Positions 8,205 to 17,370 of a DNA stretch of 64,000 nt are shown piece by piece; the stretch's first letter is position 1, and the number at the start of each line of letters is the position of its first letter. Under the pieces are notes generated by a model, which did no database searches, had not been told where the DNA came from, and worked only from the letters and a program-made list of their open reading frames with translations. The stretch lies in the NCBI GenBank assembly GCA_964408435.1, contig CAYOZL010000005.1:1-64000 (forward strand), in the 5' to 3' direction. Source of the DNA: CAYOZL01 sp964408435 (GTDB taxonomy: Bacteria > Bdellovibrionota_C > UBA2361 > SZUA-149 > CAYOZL01). Both the position numbers and the translations under genes were made by a program.

Positions 8205-9512
8205 TTATAAGCTTAGCAAATGCTGTTTAAAATCTTCATAATTAGGGGCTAGCTCAGTTGCTACTTTTTCTTTGCTCATTAATTCTTTAACTTCATCAGA
8301 TATTTCTATTGAATCTTCAGGAAGAACTTGGTTCATCGTTTCTAGAAATTTAGTAGCATGAGCAGTTGCAAGAACAACACCAGCGCAATCAGGATTTTCT
8401 TCTTTAAACTTTTCTAAACCTAAAAAACCAATTGCAGTATGTGGGTCAACTACATAGCTGTATTCTTCAAAAACTTTTTTAATTTCTTTTTTAGTTTGTT
8501 CGTCATCAAAACTGTATGAGGAAACTTTTTTAGTAATTTTATCCCAAGAATTATCAAAAAGCTCTAATGCCCTAGGGAAATTATTTGGACTACCTACATC
8601 CATTGCATTTGAAATAGTAGGGATAGTCTCTTTTACTTCGTATTCTTTAGTCTCTATGTATCTAGTAACTGCATTATTTAGATTATGAGCGATTACAAAA
8701 TTTTCTACAGGCATTCCCATTTTATTTGCGACCATTCCTGCACAGACGTTACCTAGGTTCCCACTAGGAACTACAAAAGTAGGTTCTTGTTCTATTCCGT
8801 GTTTAAGAAGTTGTTGGTAAGCAGATAAATAGTAAAAACTTTGTGGAATTAATCTTGCAATATTAATTGAGTTTGCACTTGTTAGTTGCATTTTTTTGTT
8901 TAGTTCTTCATCTAGAAAAGCTTGTTTAACTAAACTTTGGCAATGATCAAATGAGCCTTCAATTTCAATAGCTGTAATGTTTTTATTTAAAGTTGTAAGT
9001 TGTTTTTCTTGTAGCTTGCTAACTTTGTTTTTCGGATAAAGTATTACTACTCTAATGCCTGGAACATTATAAAAGCCTCTTGCTACTGCTCCACCTGTAT
9101 CACCAGAAGTAGCTACTAATATATTTAGTAATTGATCTTCACCTTTTCTGTAATGGCTAATAAGCTGCGCCATAAAATGAGCAGCAAAATCCTTAAATGC
9201 GTAAGTAGGGCCATGAAAAAGTTCTAAGCAAAAAAGATTATTATCTAGAAGTTTAAGAGGGGCTTTAAAGTCATAAGCCTTATCGATAATTTTTTTCAAA
9301 TCTTTTTTATCTATTTCGTCTTCAAAAAATAGCTTACTAATTTCTAATGCTATTTCATTGAAAGAAAAGGATGTAAGATTTGTAAAAAACTGCTCACTTA
9401 ATTTAGGAACTCCTAATGGCATGTAGAGTCCATTGTTAGGAGCAAGTCCAGTGAGGATTGCTTTTTTTGCTGATACTATATGTTTGCTATCTTTAGTGCT
9501 GTAAAATTTCAT
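8205..9512 (-). CDS. thrC: Threonine synthase
   Basis: A PLP enzyme converting O-phosphohomoserine to threonine, the last step of threonine synthesis. The N-terminal MKFYSTKDSKHIVSAKKAI and the PLP-lysine motif FHGPTYAFKDFA (about residue 105) are diagnostic, as are SGDTGGAVA and the glycine-rich VVPSGNLGNVCAG phosphate-binding loop. The 435-aa length matches the longer, E. coli/yeast-like class. Its ATG begins two bases after the stop of the upstream kinase gene, indicating translational coupling. It is the last gene of thrA-kinase-thrC. Confidence 0.95.
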   Translation of the reverse strand: MKFYSTKDSKHIVSAKKAILTGLAPNNGLYMPLGVPKLSEQFFTNLTSFSFNEIALEISKLFFEDEIDKKDLKKIIDKAYDFKAPLKLLDNNLFCLELFHGPTYAFKDFAAHFMAQLISHYRKGEDQLLNILVATSGDTGGAVARGFYNVPGIRVVILYPKNKVSKLQEKQLTTLNKNITAIEIEGSFDHCQSLVKQAFLDEELNKKMQLTSANSINIARLIPQSFYYLSAYQQLLKHGIEQEPTFVVPSGNLGNVCAGMVANKMGMPVENFVIAHNLNNAVTRYIETKEYEVKETIPTISNAMDVGSPNNFPRALELFDNSWDKITKKVSSYSFDDEQTKKEIKKVFEEYSYVVDPHTAIGFLGLEKFKEENPDCAGVVLATAHATKFLETMNQVLPEDSIEISDEVKELMSKEKVATELAPNYEDFKQHLLSL

Positions 9513-9514
9513 TA

Positions 9515-10150
9515 CTACTTTGCCCCTGCAAGTTGCAATATTTTTTTAGTTGAGAATTTATCTCTATTTTTTCTATCAATAATAAGTGTCACATCTGCAT
9601 ACTTGTAATACATTTCTGTTCTTTGTTTGATTAGTTCTGGGTAGCACCTCTTAAGTGCTTCTTCGTTACTCTCGCCTTTTTCAGGGCTAAAAACATCATT
9701 CCAAATTACTGGCTTAGGCTCTTTTAGGTATTGATTAAACATAAACTCAAGTTCACTATCAGGGATTCCTAGATATATTATTCTAGAGCGTTGCTTTAAA
9801 CCTTTTAGAACTTCTTCGCCTAAATAAATTACACTACCTGTAGTGTCTACAACGAAATCTTGATTTAGTCCCCAGCCATCATCACCAAGAGTATCAAGCA
9901 CTTCTTGCATTACTTCATTTTCTTTATCTAAGTATAATTTTTGATGTTGCTCAAAGTCTTTCTCATAAGGGTGTCCCATCCATTTAGCAACACCGTCTAT
10001 ATTTGAGTATTCACCTTGTTCTAAATGTGCTTTGAGTTTTTTCTCGATAATGTCATCACAACAAATGCTTTTAAAGTCTCTTTCTTCAGTTAGTCTTTCA
10101 GAAAGATAACTTTTTCCACAACCAGAAAGTCCTATAAATGTTATAACCAT
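9515..10150 (-). CDS. Shikimate-kinase-like P-loop kinase in the thrB position (candidate homoserine kinase)
   Basis: A 211-aa P-loop NTPase with a Walker A motif GLSGCGKS at residues 7-14 and an acidic pair in CCDDIIEK (about 29-36), resembling the shikimate kinase DxD region. The shikimate-binding signature is missing. The GGG loop reads DTTGSVIY, the F-R motif that holds the shikimate carboxylate is not seen, and the lid reads EPKPVIWN. The gene lies between thrA and thrC, exactly where E. coli has thrB, and no GHMP or APH-type homoserine kinase is in the window. The simplest inference is that it phosphorylates homoserine. Alternatives are a gluconokinase-like or divergent shikimate kinase. 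The fold is confident; the substrate is inferred from context. Confidence 0.75.
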   Translation of the reverse strand: MVITFIGLSGCGKSYLSERLTEERDFKSICCDDIIEKKLKAHLEQGEYSNIDGVAKWMGHPYEKDFEQHQKLYLDKENEVMQEVLDTLGDDGWGLNQDFVVDTTGSVIYLGEEVLKGLKQRSRIIYLGIPDSELEFMFNQYLKEPKPVIWNDVFSPEKGESNEEALKRCYPELIKQRTEMYYKYADVTLIIDRKNRDKFSTKKILQLAGAK

Positions 10151-10178
10151 AGTTTTGTTAATCTAGAATAAATGCGCC

Positions 10179-12518
10179 TTAAGATAAATAACTTGCAACC
10201 CTTAGTATGTCAGCCAGAGCTCCTGCTGCAGTTACTGCTGTTCCTGCACCTGGTCCTTTTACAACCAGAGGTGTTGCTTTGTAGCGATTGGTAACAAAAG
10301 CAATAATATTATCCGTTCCAGATAAGTTATAAAAAGGATGATTTGAATCCACGGCTTGAAGACTTACCTCTGCTTTGCCGTTTTCAATTTTTCCAATATA
10401 CCTAAGTACTTTGTTTTCGTCTTTTGCCTTAGTAGCCATTTGTTCAAAATAGCTATCTCCTTCGCTAAGTCTTTTAACAAACTCATCTACGCTTTTTACA
10501 TCTGATAATTCTTCAGGAACGAGTGATTGAACTTTAATATCATCTAGCTCTAAATTGTGACCCATCTCTCTAGCTAAAATAAGAAGTTTCCTAGCTACAT
10601 CTGTTCCAGATAAATCATCTCTAGGATCTGGCTCTGTATAGCCCTGTTCTTTAGCGTTTATAACTACATCGCTAAATTTCTTAGAAGAATCAAAAGTATT
10701 AAAGATGTAACTTAGTGTTCCAGATAAAACAGCTTCTACTGTTGAAACTTCATCTCCACTGATAATTAAATCATTTAAGGTGCTAATAATAGGAAGTCCT
10801 GCCCCAACATTTGTTTCATAGAAAAATTTTACATTTCTTTTTTTCGCAGTTGATTTTAATTTATTATAAATTTCTATTGAAGATGAGTTTGCCTTCTTAT
10901 TTGGAGTAACAATAGATACGCTTGAATCAAGTACGTCTAAATATTGTTCTGAAACTACTTCGCTAGCTGTGCAGTCAACAAAGATACTATTTGGTAAGTT
11001 GCTTTCTTTTATCTTTGCTACAAATTCATTGATGTTAGAAGCTTTACTTGAGCTAAGTTTATCTTGCCAAGAGCTTAGCTCTATTCCGTTAAAGTCTACA
11101 TAGTTAGATTTACTGTTAGCAATTCCAGCAACGTTAAGTTTAATTCCTCTTTTAATTAAAGATTCTTGGTTCTCTTTTATTTGATCTAGTAAAACTTTTC
11201 CTACTTGACCAACTCCAGTTTGAAAAATATTAATAGTAATTACACCTGATAAAAAGAAAGCATCGTGTAGAACATTTAGCGCTTTACTTTCATCTTTTTG
11301 AGAAATTACAACTGAGATATTTAGTTCTGATGATCCTTGTGCAATAGCTGTGGCGTTAATTCCATTTTTACCCAAGGCTTGAAAGGCTCTACCAGAGATA
11401 CCTGGCGTGCTAATCATATTCTCTCCAACTATAGCGATAATTGCTAAGTCGTTATCAACTGATACAGGGTTAATTAAATGCGAATTAATTTCTTTTTCAA
11501 ATTCTTTATCTACTGCTTTTTTTGCTTCTTCGCTTGATTGCTCAGGTATCGCAAAACAAATAGAGCTTTCTGAAGAAGCTTGAGTAATTAGTATTACACT
11601 AATATCTTTTTCAGATAATGTATTAAAAAGCCTTTTTGCAATGCCTGTAACACCGTAAAGTCCACTGCCTTCTAGTCTAAATAATGAAATATATTTAATA
11701 CTGCTAATACCGCTAATTAAAAATTTATCAGGTGCTTTTTTATTAGAAATTAATGTTCCCTCATTTTCAGGGTTATTATAATTCTTAATATAAATAGGAA
11801 TGTTTTTTTCTAAAGCAGGTTGGATTGCTTTCGGGAAAATTACTTTTGAGCCGAAGTGACAAATTTCCAATGCTTCTTTGTAGCTTAAGTTAGGAAGTTT
11901 AAAAGCTGATTTTACTCTTTTCGGATCAGCCGTTAGGACGCCATCTACTCTAGTATAGATTTCTATTGTATCTACTTCTAAAGCGTAGCCAATAAAAGTA
12001 GCAGTATAATCAGAACCACCTCTACCGAGAGTAGTAATATTGCCGTCTGTATTCTTAGCTATGAAGCCATTTGTAATTGCTATTTTTTGATCGCCAAGTT
12101 TTTGCTTAATTTTTTCAGCACTCGTTTTAAAATCTATAGATGAAGAGTTATCTGTTTGGATAAATTCTGTTGAATCAATAACTTCTAAATCATTAATTTC
12201 TTTTTTTAGATAAGAAGAAATAATTTCTAAAGAAAGCTTTTCTCCTACACTTAATCTTTCGTCTTTAATGCCTTTAGCCAGGTTCAGAATTTCATCTAAA
12301 TTACTGCAAGTTACATCGAGTTCTTTACAGTAGCTATCGTGGAAATCTCTTACAGCAGGAATTTCATTCTTAAGTAGTAAATCAGTTTGGCCAGAAAAAG
12401 CAGATACAACTACTATTAACTGTTCAAGATCTTTCTCTTTATTAATAATCTCTGAGACCTTTTTCAGATCCTCAATATTAGAAAAACAAGAGCCACCAAA
12501 TTTAATAACTTTACGCAT
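10179..12518 (-). CDS. thrA: Bifunctional aspartokinase/homoserine dehydrogenase
   Basis: Catalyses the first and third steps from aspartate to homoserine. The aspartokinase half has VIKFGGSCF (residues 4-12, the usual reading is KFGGTS), TLGRGGSDYTA near 170, and ACT regulatory domains around 280-440. The homoserine dehydrogenase half starts near 415 with the Rossmann motif TGVGQVGK and has NKKAN, ETNVGAGLP, LSGTLSYI and EPDPRDDLSGTD, which contain the catalytic and substrate-binding residues. At 779 aa it is slightly shorter than E. coli ThrA (820). The ACT domains suggest feedback inhibition by threonine. The 104-bp leader shows no obvious attenuator or leader peptide. Confidence 0.95.
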   Translation of the reverse strand: MRKVIKFGGSCFSNIEDLKKVSEIINKEKDLEQLIVVVSAFSGQTDLLLKNEIPAVRDFHDSYCKELDVTCSNLDEILNLAKGIKDERLSVGEKLSLEIISSYLKKEINDLEVIDSTEFIQTDNSSSIDFKTSAEKIKQKLGDQKIAITNGFIAKNTDGNITTLGRGGSDYTATFIGYALEVDTIEIYTRVDGVLTADPKRVKSAFKLPNLSYKEALEICHFGSKVIFPKAIQPALEKNIPIYIKNYNNPENEGTLISNKKAPDKFLISGISSIKYISLFRLEGSGLYGVTGIAKRLFNTLSEKDISVILITQASSESSICFAIPEQSSEEAKKAVDKEFEKEINSHLINPVSVDNDLAIIAIVGENMISTPGISGRAFQALGKNGINATAIAQGSSELNISVVISQKDESKALNVLHDAFFLSGVITINIFQTGVGQVGKVLLDQIKENQESLIKRGIKLNVAGIANSKSNYVDFNGIELSSWQDKLSSSKASNINEFVAKIKESNLPNSIFVDCTASEVVSEQYLDVLDSSVSIVTPNKKANSSSIEIYNKLKSTAKKRNVKFFYETNVGAGLPIISTLNDLIISGDEVSTVEAVLSGTLSYIFNTFDSSKKFSDVVINAKEQGYTEPDPRDDLSGTDVARKLLILAREMGHNLELDDIKVQSLVPEELSDVKSVDEFVKRLSEGDSYFEQMATKAKDENKVLRYIGKIENGKAEVSLQAVDSNHPFYNLSGTDNIIAFVTNRYKATPLVVKGPGAGTAVTAAGALADILRVASYLS

Positions 12519-12622
12519 AAGAGCCCGATTTTTCTAGTATTTTTGCATTTTTGTCAAATTTAACAGGAAATTACTTAAATTGTTGGGGTTTTTTAAGGCT
12601 TTTAAGGAACTAAAGTGTAATT

Positions 12623-13393
12623 TTAATCAAAGAAGTTAAGAAGCCCTGAGGTGCTATTTTTTATTGAATTGTTTGTTATTTTTATAGCTAGGCTTACCGC
12701 TTTTTCTAATGTTTCTCCTTTAGTGATTAATGCTGTGATATTTGAAGAGAGAAAACAACCAGTTCCATGAACGTTTTTAGTATTTTTATCTTTCAGTATT
12801 TTTTCATTACTAAATTCTATAAAAGAATTATTTGTATATAGTATATCTACACATTCATTACCTTCGAGATGTCCGCCTTTAACTAAAACATTTTGTGCAT
12901 TAATTTTTTTAGCAGCTTCCTTCATTTCATTTATGGATTTAATCTTTATGCCAGAAAGTAATTCAGCTTCAAGAATATTTGGGGTGGTTAAAAAGGTTTT
13001 GGGTAGTAGCTCTGATTTTAAGAATTCAAGATCGGAACTTTTAAAAAGTTCGATGTTGTTACTACTAGAGATTATAGGATCTAAAATTACTTTTTTATCT
13101 TCTAAAATCTTAGAGTCTAGAATTGATTTTATTATTTCTTTATTTCCCAAAGCGCCAATTTTAATTACTGATAAGTCATAATCTAGTGTATTTAATTGTT
13201 TTAGAACTAGTTTGGGATCGCTAAGATGAATTTCTGTAACGCCTTTTGAATTTTGAACAGTTTCAAGAGTTGTAATAGAACAGCCAAAACAATTATGCTT
13301 TTGGAAGACTTTTAAGTCGGCTTGAATCCCAGCACCTCCTGAGGGGTCTGAGCCTGCAATTGTAAGGCAGTATGTATGAGAGGAGCCGTTCAT
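12623..13393 (-). CDS. thiD: Hydroxymethylpyrimidine/phosphomethylpyrimidine kinase
   Basis: A ribokinase-fold enzyme that phosphorylates HMP and HMP-P in thiamine synthesis or salvage. The N-terminal LTIAGSDPSGGAGIQADLK motif is diagnostic. VLDPIISSSN lies in mid-protein, and the catalytic anion-hole motif NVHGTGCFLSS is near residue 210 with the general-base position inside GTGC. The 256-aa length is normal. No other thiamine gene is present and no TPP riboswitch is recognisable upstream, so this copy is not visibly under thiamine control. It lies about 105 bp upstream of thrA on the same strand. Confidence 0.93.
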   Translation of the reverse strand: MNGSSHTYCLTIAGSDPSGGAGIQADLKVFQKHNCFGCSITTLETVQNSKGVTEIHLSDPKLVLKQLNTLDYDLSVIKIGALGNKEIIKSILDSKILEDKKVILDPIISSSNNIELFKSSDLEFLKSELLPKTFLTTPNILEAELLSGIKIKSINEMKEAAKKINAQNVLVKGGHLEGNECVDILYTNNSFIEFSNEKILKDKNTKNVHGTGCFLSSNITALITKGETLEKAVSLAIKITNNSIKNSTSGLLNFFD

Positions 13394-13455
13394 TTTTTTA
13401 TTAATTACAGCGGTTAGTTAGTAAGTCAAATTTAAGCTTTTAAAAAATAAGAAAA

Positions 13456-13475
13456 GCCGTCAATTTAAAGACGGC
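13456..13475 (-). terminator. Rho-independent terminator after the M48 gene
   Basis: GCCGTC and GACGGC flank an 8-base loop. On the minus strand a T-rich run (TTTTCTTATTTTTT) follows. It begins two bases after the stop codon of the M48 protease gene and separates it from thiD. Confidence 0.8.
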
Positions 13476-13477
13476 AT

Positions 13478-14461
13478 CTACGTTGATTTACCTTCTAAGA
13501 ATGTCAAAACCTTGATGCGAAAGTCAATTGTTGGATGGGTGGAAGTAAAAAAAGCATAGAGCTGCCACCATAATGATTCTTTTTCTCTTGTTTCTAGAAC
13601 CAGCACTTCTATCCCAGATGTCTTTATTCGTTCGGATTTACATAGGGTTGAACTAAGTTTACAGCTTGAAACTAGAGAGCCGTATGCATCCATTTTAAGC
13701 TCTTCTAAATTAGAAAAACTGTTGCAAAGTAAGAACGAAAGAGTTTTCACCGTATTTATTATATAGCCTCTTCTATGAGTGTATAAGAACAGAAAGGAAG
13801 AAAACAAAAGAATAAAAATGTAAAAATGAGACACAAAAAGTATAAGAGAACACAAGTTCAGCAGCATGGAAGTTAAGAACAAAAAAATTGCAAGTCTTAC
13901 TTGGTTAATCAAGTAAGAACCAAAAAATATGTGGGAGAACTCATGCGCAAGTATTGATTCTATTTCATCTTCATTGCATACAATTAAGTATGATATTGGA
14001 AGAATGATCATGGAGCCAAAAAAAGGCAAAGAAGCTGTTCCTGGTTGCGTGCGTTCTCTTGTAAAAAAGATCTCAATATCTGTTGAGTGAAATAACTTAA
14101 TTGCTCGGTAATGTTTTTTAGTTAATTCCTCAAATTTTGATTTTATAGCTAATGCATTTTCTCCTAATTCATTATTCCATAAGTAACTTCTTCTTCTTCT
14201 TCCCATTAAATCTTCTTGGAGATTTGATATGAGCACATAACATACCCTTAGGAGATATGAGCATGCTAGAAAGAAAGAAAAAAACGTGGAGATAGGAATG
14301 AATTTATTTTTATGGAGAATTGATCCATCAAATATGTGGAACAAAAAAAGAAAACACTCTTTGAACACAAAAACAACTAGTGCAAAAAATGCTAGTTGAA
14401 TGACTGTAAGCACCGTAATGTAGAGGAGAATGAACAAACTTCGAGCTTTGTAACTCATCAT
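13478..14461 (-). CDS. M48-family membrane zinc metalloprotease
   Basis: An integral-membrane metallopeptidase related to HtpX and Ste24. Two hydrophobic segments occupy roughly residues 8-75. The zinc-binding HExxH motif is in ILAHEFSHIFFG near residue 170, preceded by the family-typical RERTQPGTASLPFFGSMI region. Two more hydrophobic stretches follow at about 190-235. The distal zinc-ligand Glu is probably in the EELKMDAYGS segment, matching the M48 ExxxD pattern. The likely role is membrane-protein quality control. The ATGATG pair at 14461/14458 sits just after GAGG and is the preferred start. It is divergent from mutS. Confidence 0.82.
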   Translation of the reverse strand: MMSYKARSLFILLYITVLTVIQLAFFALVVFVFKECFLFLFHIFDGSILHKNKFIPISTFFSFFLACSYLLRVCYVLISNLQEDLMGRRRRSYLWNNELGENALAIKSKFEELTKKHYRAIKLFHSTDIEIFFTRERTQPGTASLPFFGSMIILPISYLIVCNEDEIESILAHEFSHIFFGSYLINQVRLAIFLFLTSMLLNLCSLILFVSHFYIFILLFSSFLFLYTHRRGYIINTVKTLSFLLCNSFSNLEELKMDAYGSLVSSCKLSSTLCKSERIKTSGIEVLVLETREKESLWWQLYAFFTSTHPTIDFRIKVLTFLEGKST

Positions 14462-14599
14462 CAAACCTCATTTTTAAAGACCTTGTAACGTTTACAAATT
14501 ATTAACATCATTAAGATAAAATACCAATAGTCATTAAAACAGTGGTAGATCATTTGAATCTTATATTTACTAATTATATCATCTAATGCATCAACCTAG

Positions 14600-17329
14600 G
14601 TGCTAAATTTGAAAGAAGTAAAAACTATTAAAGCAATAAATCAAGATCTATTCTCAACAAGTAGTTCAAATAAAGCTGGTTCTATTAAAGGTAGCTCTAA
14701 AAAATCTCCTAAAAAGAAACCTTTAGCTCCAATGCTAAAACAGTATTTAGAAGTTAAAGAATCCTACAAAGAACATCTACTTTTTTTTCAAGTAGGAGAC
14801 TTCTACGAAGTCTTTTTTGAAGATGCTCCAATTGTTGCAGATTGTTTACAAATTAGACTTACCTCTAGAGATAAAAATAAAGAAAATCCAATTCCAATGT
14901 GTGGAGTTCCCATTCATGCAATTGATAATTATTTATCAAAGCTAATAGAAAATGGTTTTAGTGTTGTAATTGTCTCTCAAGTTGAGGCTGCAAAAGCTTC
15001 TAAAGGAATGGTTAAAAGAGAAGTTACAAGAATTATTACTCCAGGGGTTAGGCTTGATGGCTTAGATGATAAAGAGTTTAATTTTCTAGCTTCAGTATTA
15101 TTAGATAATACGTGTAGTGTTTCATATGTAGATGTTTCTGTTGGGGAGTTAAAAGTAGTTGAGTTAGAAACTAGAGATGAGTTAGTTGATTACTTAAAAA
15201 GAATTAGGCCGTCTGAGATCTTGTTGCCAAGTGTTCTAAATTCTAAAGCGGTGGATAAAAATTTAGAATGGATAAAAGATTCTTTAGCTGTATGTAAAGA
15301 GTTAGGTGCTAAGCCTGTTTTTAGAGTGTTTGATTACCCTAATAAATCTGCAATTTCAGACCTGTTTCAAAAATGGCTTGCAGATAAGAATGAGATTAAT
15401 CAAGTAGGAGAGTTAGTTGAGTCTTTAACTAATGAAAGTATCTCGAGTCTTAATACTATTATTGCTTATGTAGATGAGGTTTCTTTTGGAGTGAAGCCAG
15501 TTTTTTCTTCGATAGGAAAAGAAAACTCTGAAAGCTCGGTTGTAATAGATTCTGCAACTAGAAGAAATTTAGAATTAACTGAAGCTAGAATTGATGGAGA
15601 TAGAAGAAACTCGCTTTTTGCTAAAATAGATTTTACTAAAACAGCAATGGGCTCAAGGCTTTTAAAACAAACAATTTTAAATCCAAGCACTGAAATAGAA
15701 AAAATAAATTTTAAATTAGATGCTGTTGAAGAATTAGTTAATGATAAACAAAAATTAGAAAGTTTAGTAAAATATTTAGTACAGGTAAGAGACCTGGATA
15801 GGCTTTGCTCAAGAATTTCAACTCATAGAGCAAATCCAAAAGATTTTAAAATGCTATTAGATTCTATTTGTTTGTTACCGGAATTATCAAAAGAGCTTGG
15901 TAAGAAAGCTTTTTTTACTGAGTTAAATTCACAATTAGATTTATTGCCAGATATATTTCAAAGTTTAGAGAATTCGCTGGTTGAAACTCCGCCAACTAAA
16001 ATAAACGAAGCAGGAATTTTTAAAGCAGGTTTTAATCCTGAGATAGACCGCTTGAATGAATTAAGACAAAACGGAAGAAAGTGGTTAGCCCAATTAGAAC
16101 AAGAGGAAAGAGAAAAAACTGGAATTTCTAGTATTAAAGTTAAATATAATAGTGTCTTTGGCTATTTTTTCGAAATTCCTAAAGGCCAGTCTTCAAAAGC
16201 CCCTGATTATTTTGAAAGAAAACAAACCTTAACTAATGTAGAGCGCTTTGCTACTAAGGAATTAAAGCAAAGAGAATTAGAGATATTATCTGCAAAAGGT
16301 AAACAAATAGAACTTGAAAGAGAAGAGTTTGTGAACTTGCGGGCTAGTATTGCTAATGAAGTTTATAGAATTCAAAGAACAGCAAGAGCCTTAGCTAAGC
16401 TAGATTTAATTTGTTCACTCGCTAGACTTGCAATAAAGAGAAATTACATCAGACCTGAAATTTTAGATAATAATAAAACTCTTATTGCTTCAGGGAGACA
16501 TCCAGTAGTTGAAGAAGTAATAGGTGAGCATAATTTTATTCCTAACGATGTTAATCTAAATACTGAAGATAGGAGACTTGCGATTCTTACTGGCCCTAAC
16601 ATGGGAGGGAAGTCTACATACTTAAGGCAAATTGGTTTAATACAGTTGCTTGCTCAAGCAGGATCTTTTGTGCCTGCAGAAAGTGCTAAGATAGGAATAG
16701 TAGACAGAATTTTTACAAGAATAGGAGCTGCAGATGATTTAAGCAGAGGAGACTCTACTTTTATGGTCGAGATGAGAGAGGCTGCAGTTATTGTCAGAAA
16801 AGCTAGTAAGAAGTCTTTAGTTTTAATAGATGAGGTTGGTAGAGGAACAGCAACAAATGATGGTTTGGCACTTGCTAGTGCTATCGCTACTTGGTTGTTA
16901 GAAAAAATTAAATGTAGAACCGTTTTTGCAACGCATTTTCATCAATTAACTAGTGATGTGAAGCCAGGAGCTTTTTGTTTAGCAGTTGGTGTATTAGAAA
17001 AATCTAATGAAATCGTATTTACGCATAGGATTAACGAGGAAGTCTGTAATAAGAGTTTTGGTCTAGAAGTTGCTAGGCTGGCAGGTTTGCCTGAAGAGTT
17101 AGTATTAAACGCTATGAAGTTATTAGATAATTTAGAGTCTAATTCGTCTAAAATTAGTAAGCCTAATGCTTGTCTGAACCAAGCAAAAGAATTATCATCA
17201 GAGGTTTTAGTGGAGAGCGAGTTGGTTGAAAATACCTTAAAGAAACAAATATCTGAAATTAATACTAATGAGATAACTCCTATGCAGGCTCTTGTTCATT
17301 TAAATCAGATTAAAGATTCTATTCAGTAG
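14600..17329 (+). CDS. mutS: DNA mismatch repair protein MutS
   Basis: Recognises mismatches and recruits MutL. The mismatch-binding F-x-E is in VGDFYEVF near residue 70. The clamp/lever region occupies the middle, with Walker A TGPNMGGKST at about 664-673 and LIDEVGRGTATNDG and ATHFHQLT as the Walker B and switch motifs. The C-terminus ends with TPMQALVHLNQIK, the usual MutS tail. At 909 aa it is a little longer than E. coli MutS (853), partly because of a 30-residue Ser/Lys-rich extension before the conserved MLKQYLEVK. The start is GTG 14600, or TTG 14609 with AGG eight bases upstream. No mutL is in the window. Confidence 0.95.
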   Translation: MLNLKEVKTIKAINQDLFSTSSSNKAGSIKGSSKKSPKKKPLAPMLKQYLEVKESYKEHLLFFQVGDFYEVFFEDAPIVADCLQIRLTSRDKNKENPIPMCGVPIHAIDNYLSKLIENGFSVVIVSQVEAAKASKGMVKREVTRIITPGVRLDGLDDKEFNFLASVLLDNTCSVSYVDVSVGELKVVELETRDELVDYLKRIRPSEILLPSVLNSKAVDKNLEWIKDSLAVCKELGAKPVFRVFDYPNKSAISDLFQKWLADKNEINQVGELVESLTNESISSLNTIIAYVDEVSFGVKPVFSSIGKENSESSVVIDSATRRNLELTEARIDGDRRNSLFAKIDFTKTAMGSRLLKQTILNPSTEIEKINFKLDAVEELVNDKQKLESLVKYLVQVRDLDRLCSRISTHRANPKDFKMLLDSICLLPELSKELGKKAFFTELNSQLDLLPDIFQSLENSLVETPPTKINEAGIFKAGFNPEIDRLNELRQNGRKWLAQLEQEEREKTGISSIKVKYNSVFGYFFEIPKGQSSKAPDYFERKQTLTNVERFATKELKQRELEILSAKGKQIELEREEFVNLRASIANEVYRIQRTARALAKLDLICSLARLAIKRNYIRPEILDNNKTLIASGRHPVVEEVIGEHNFIPNDVNLNTEDRRLAILTGPNMGGKSTYLRQIGLIQLLAQAGSFVPAESAKIGIVDRIFTRIGAADDLSRGDSTFMVEMREAAVIVRKASKKSLVLIDEVGRGTATNDGLALASAIATWLLEKIKCRTVFATHFHQLTSDVKPGAFCLAVGVLEKSNEIVFTHRINEEVCNKSFGLEVARLAGLPEELVLNAMKLLDNLESNSSKISKPNACLNQAKELSSEVLVESELVENTLKKQISEINTNEITPMQALVHLNQIKDSIQ

Positions 17330-17370
17330 GGCTCGATTTATAGTATTTAATTTACAGTTTGAATTTGACT

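Noticed and set aside
12519..12622. thr-operon attenuator or leader peptide
   Set aside because: No run of Thr/Ile codons and no convincing terminator/antiterminator pair in the leader. A TTGACA is present, but no matching -10 was found at the right distance.
13394..13455. TPP riboswitch before thiD
   Set aside because: The conserved THI-box core is not present, and the space is too short.
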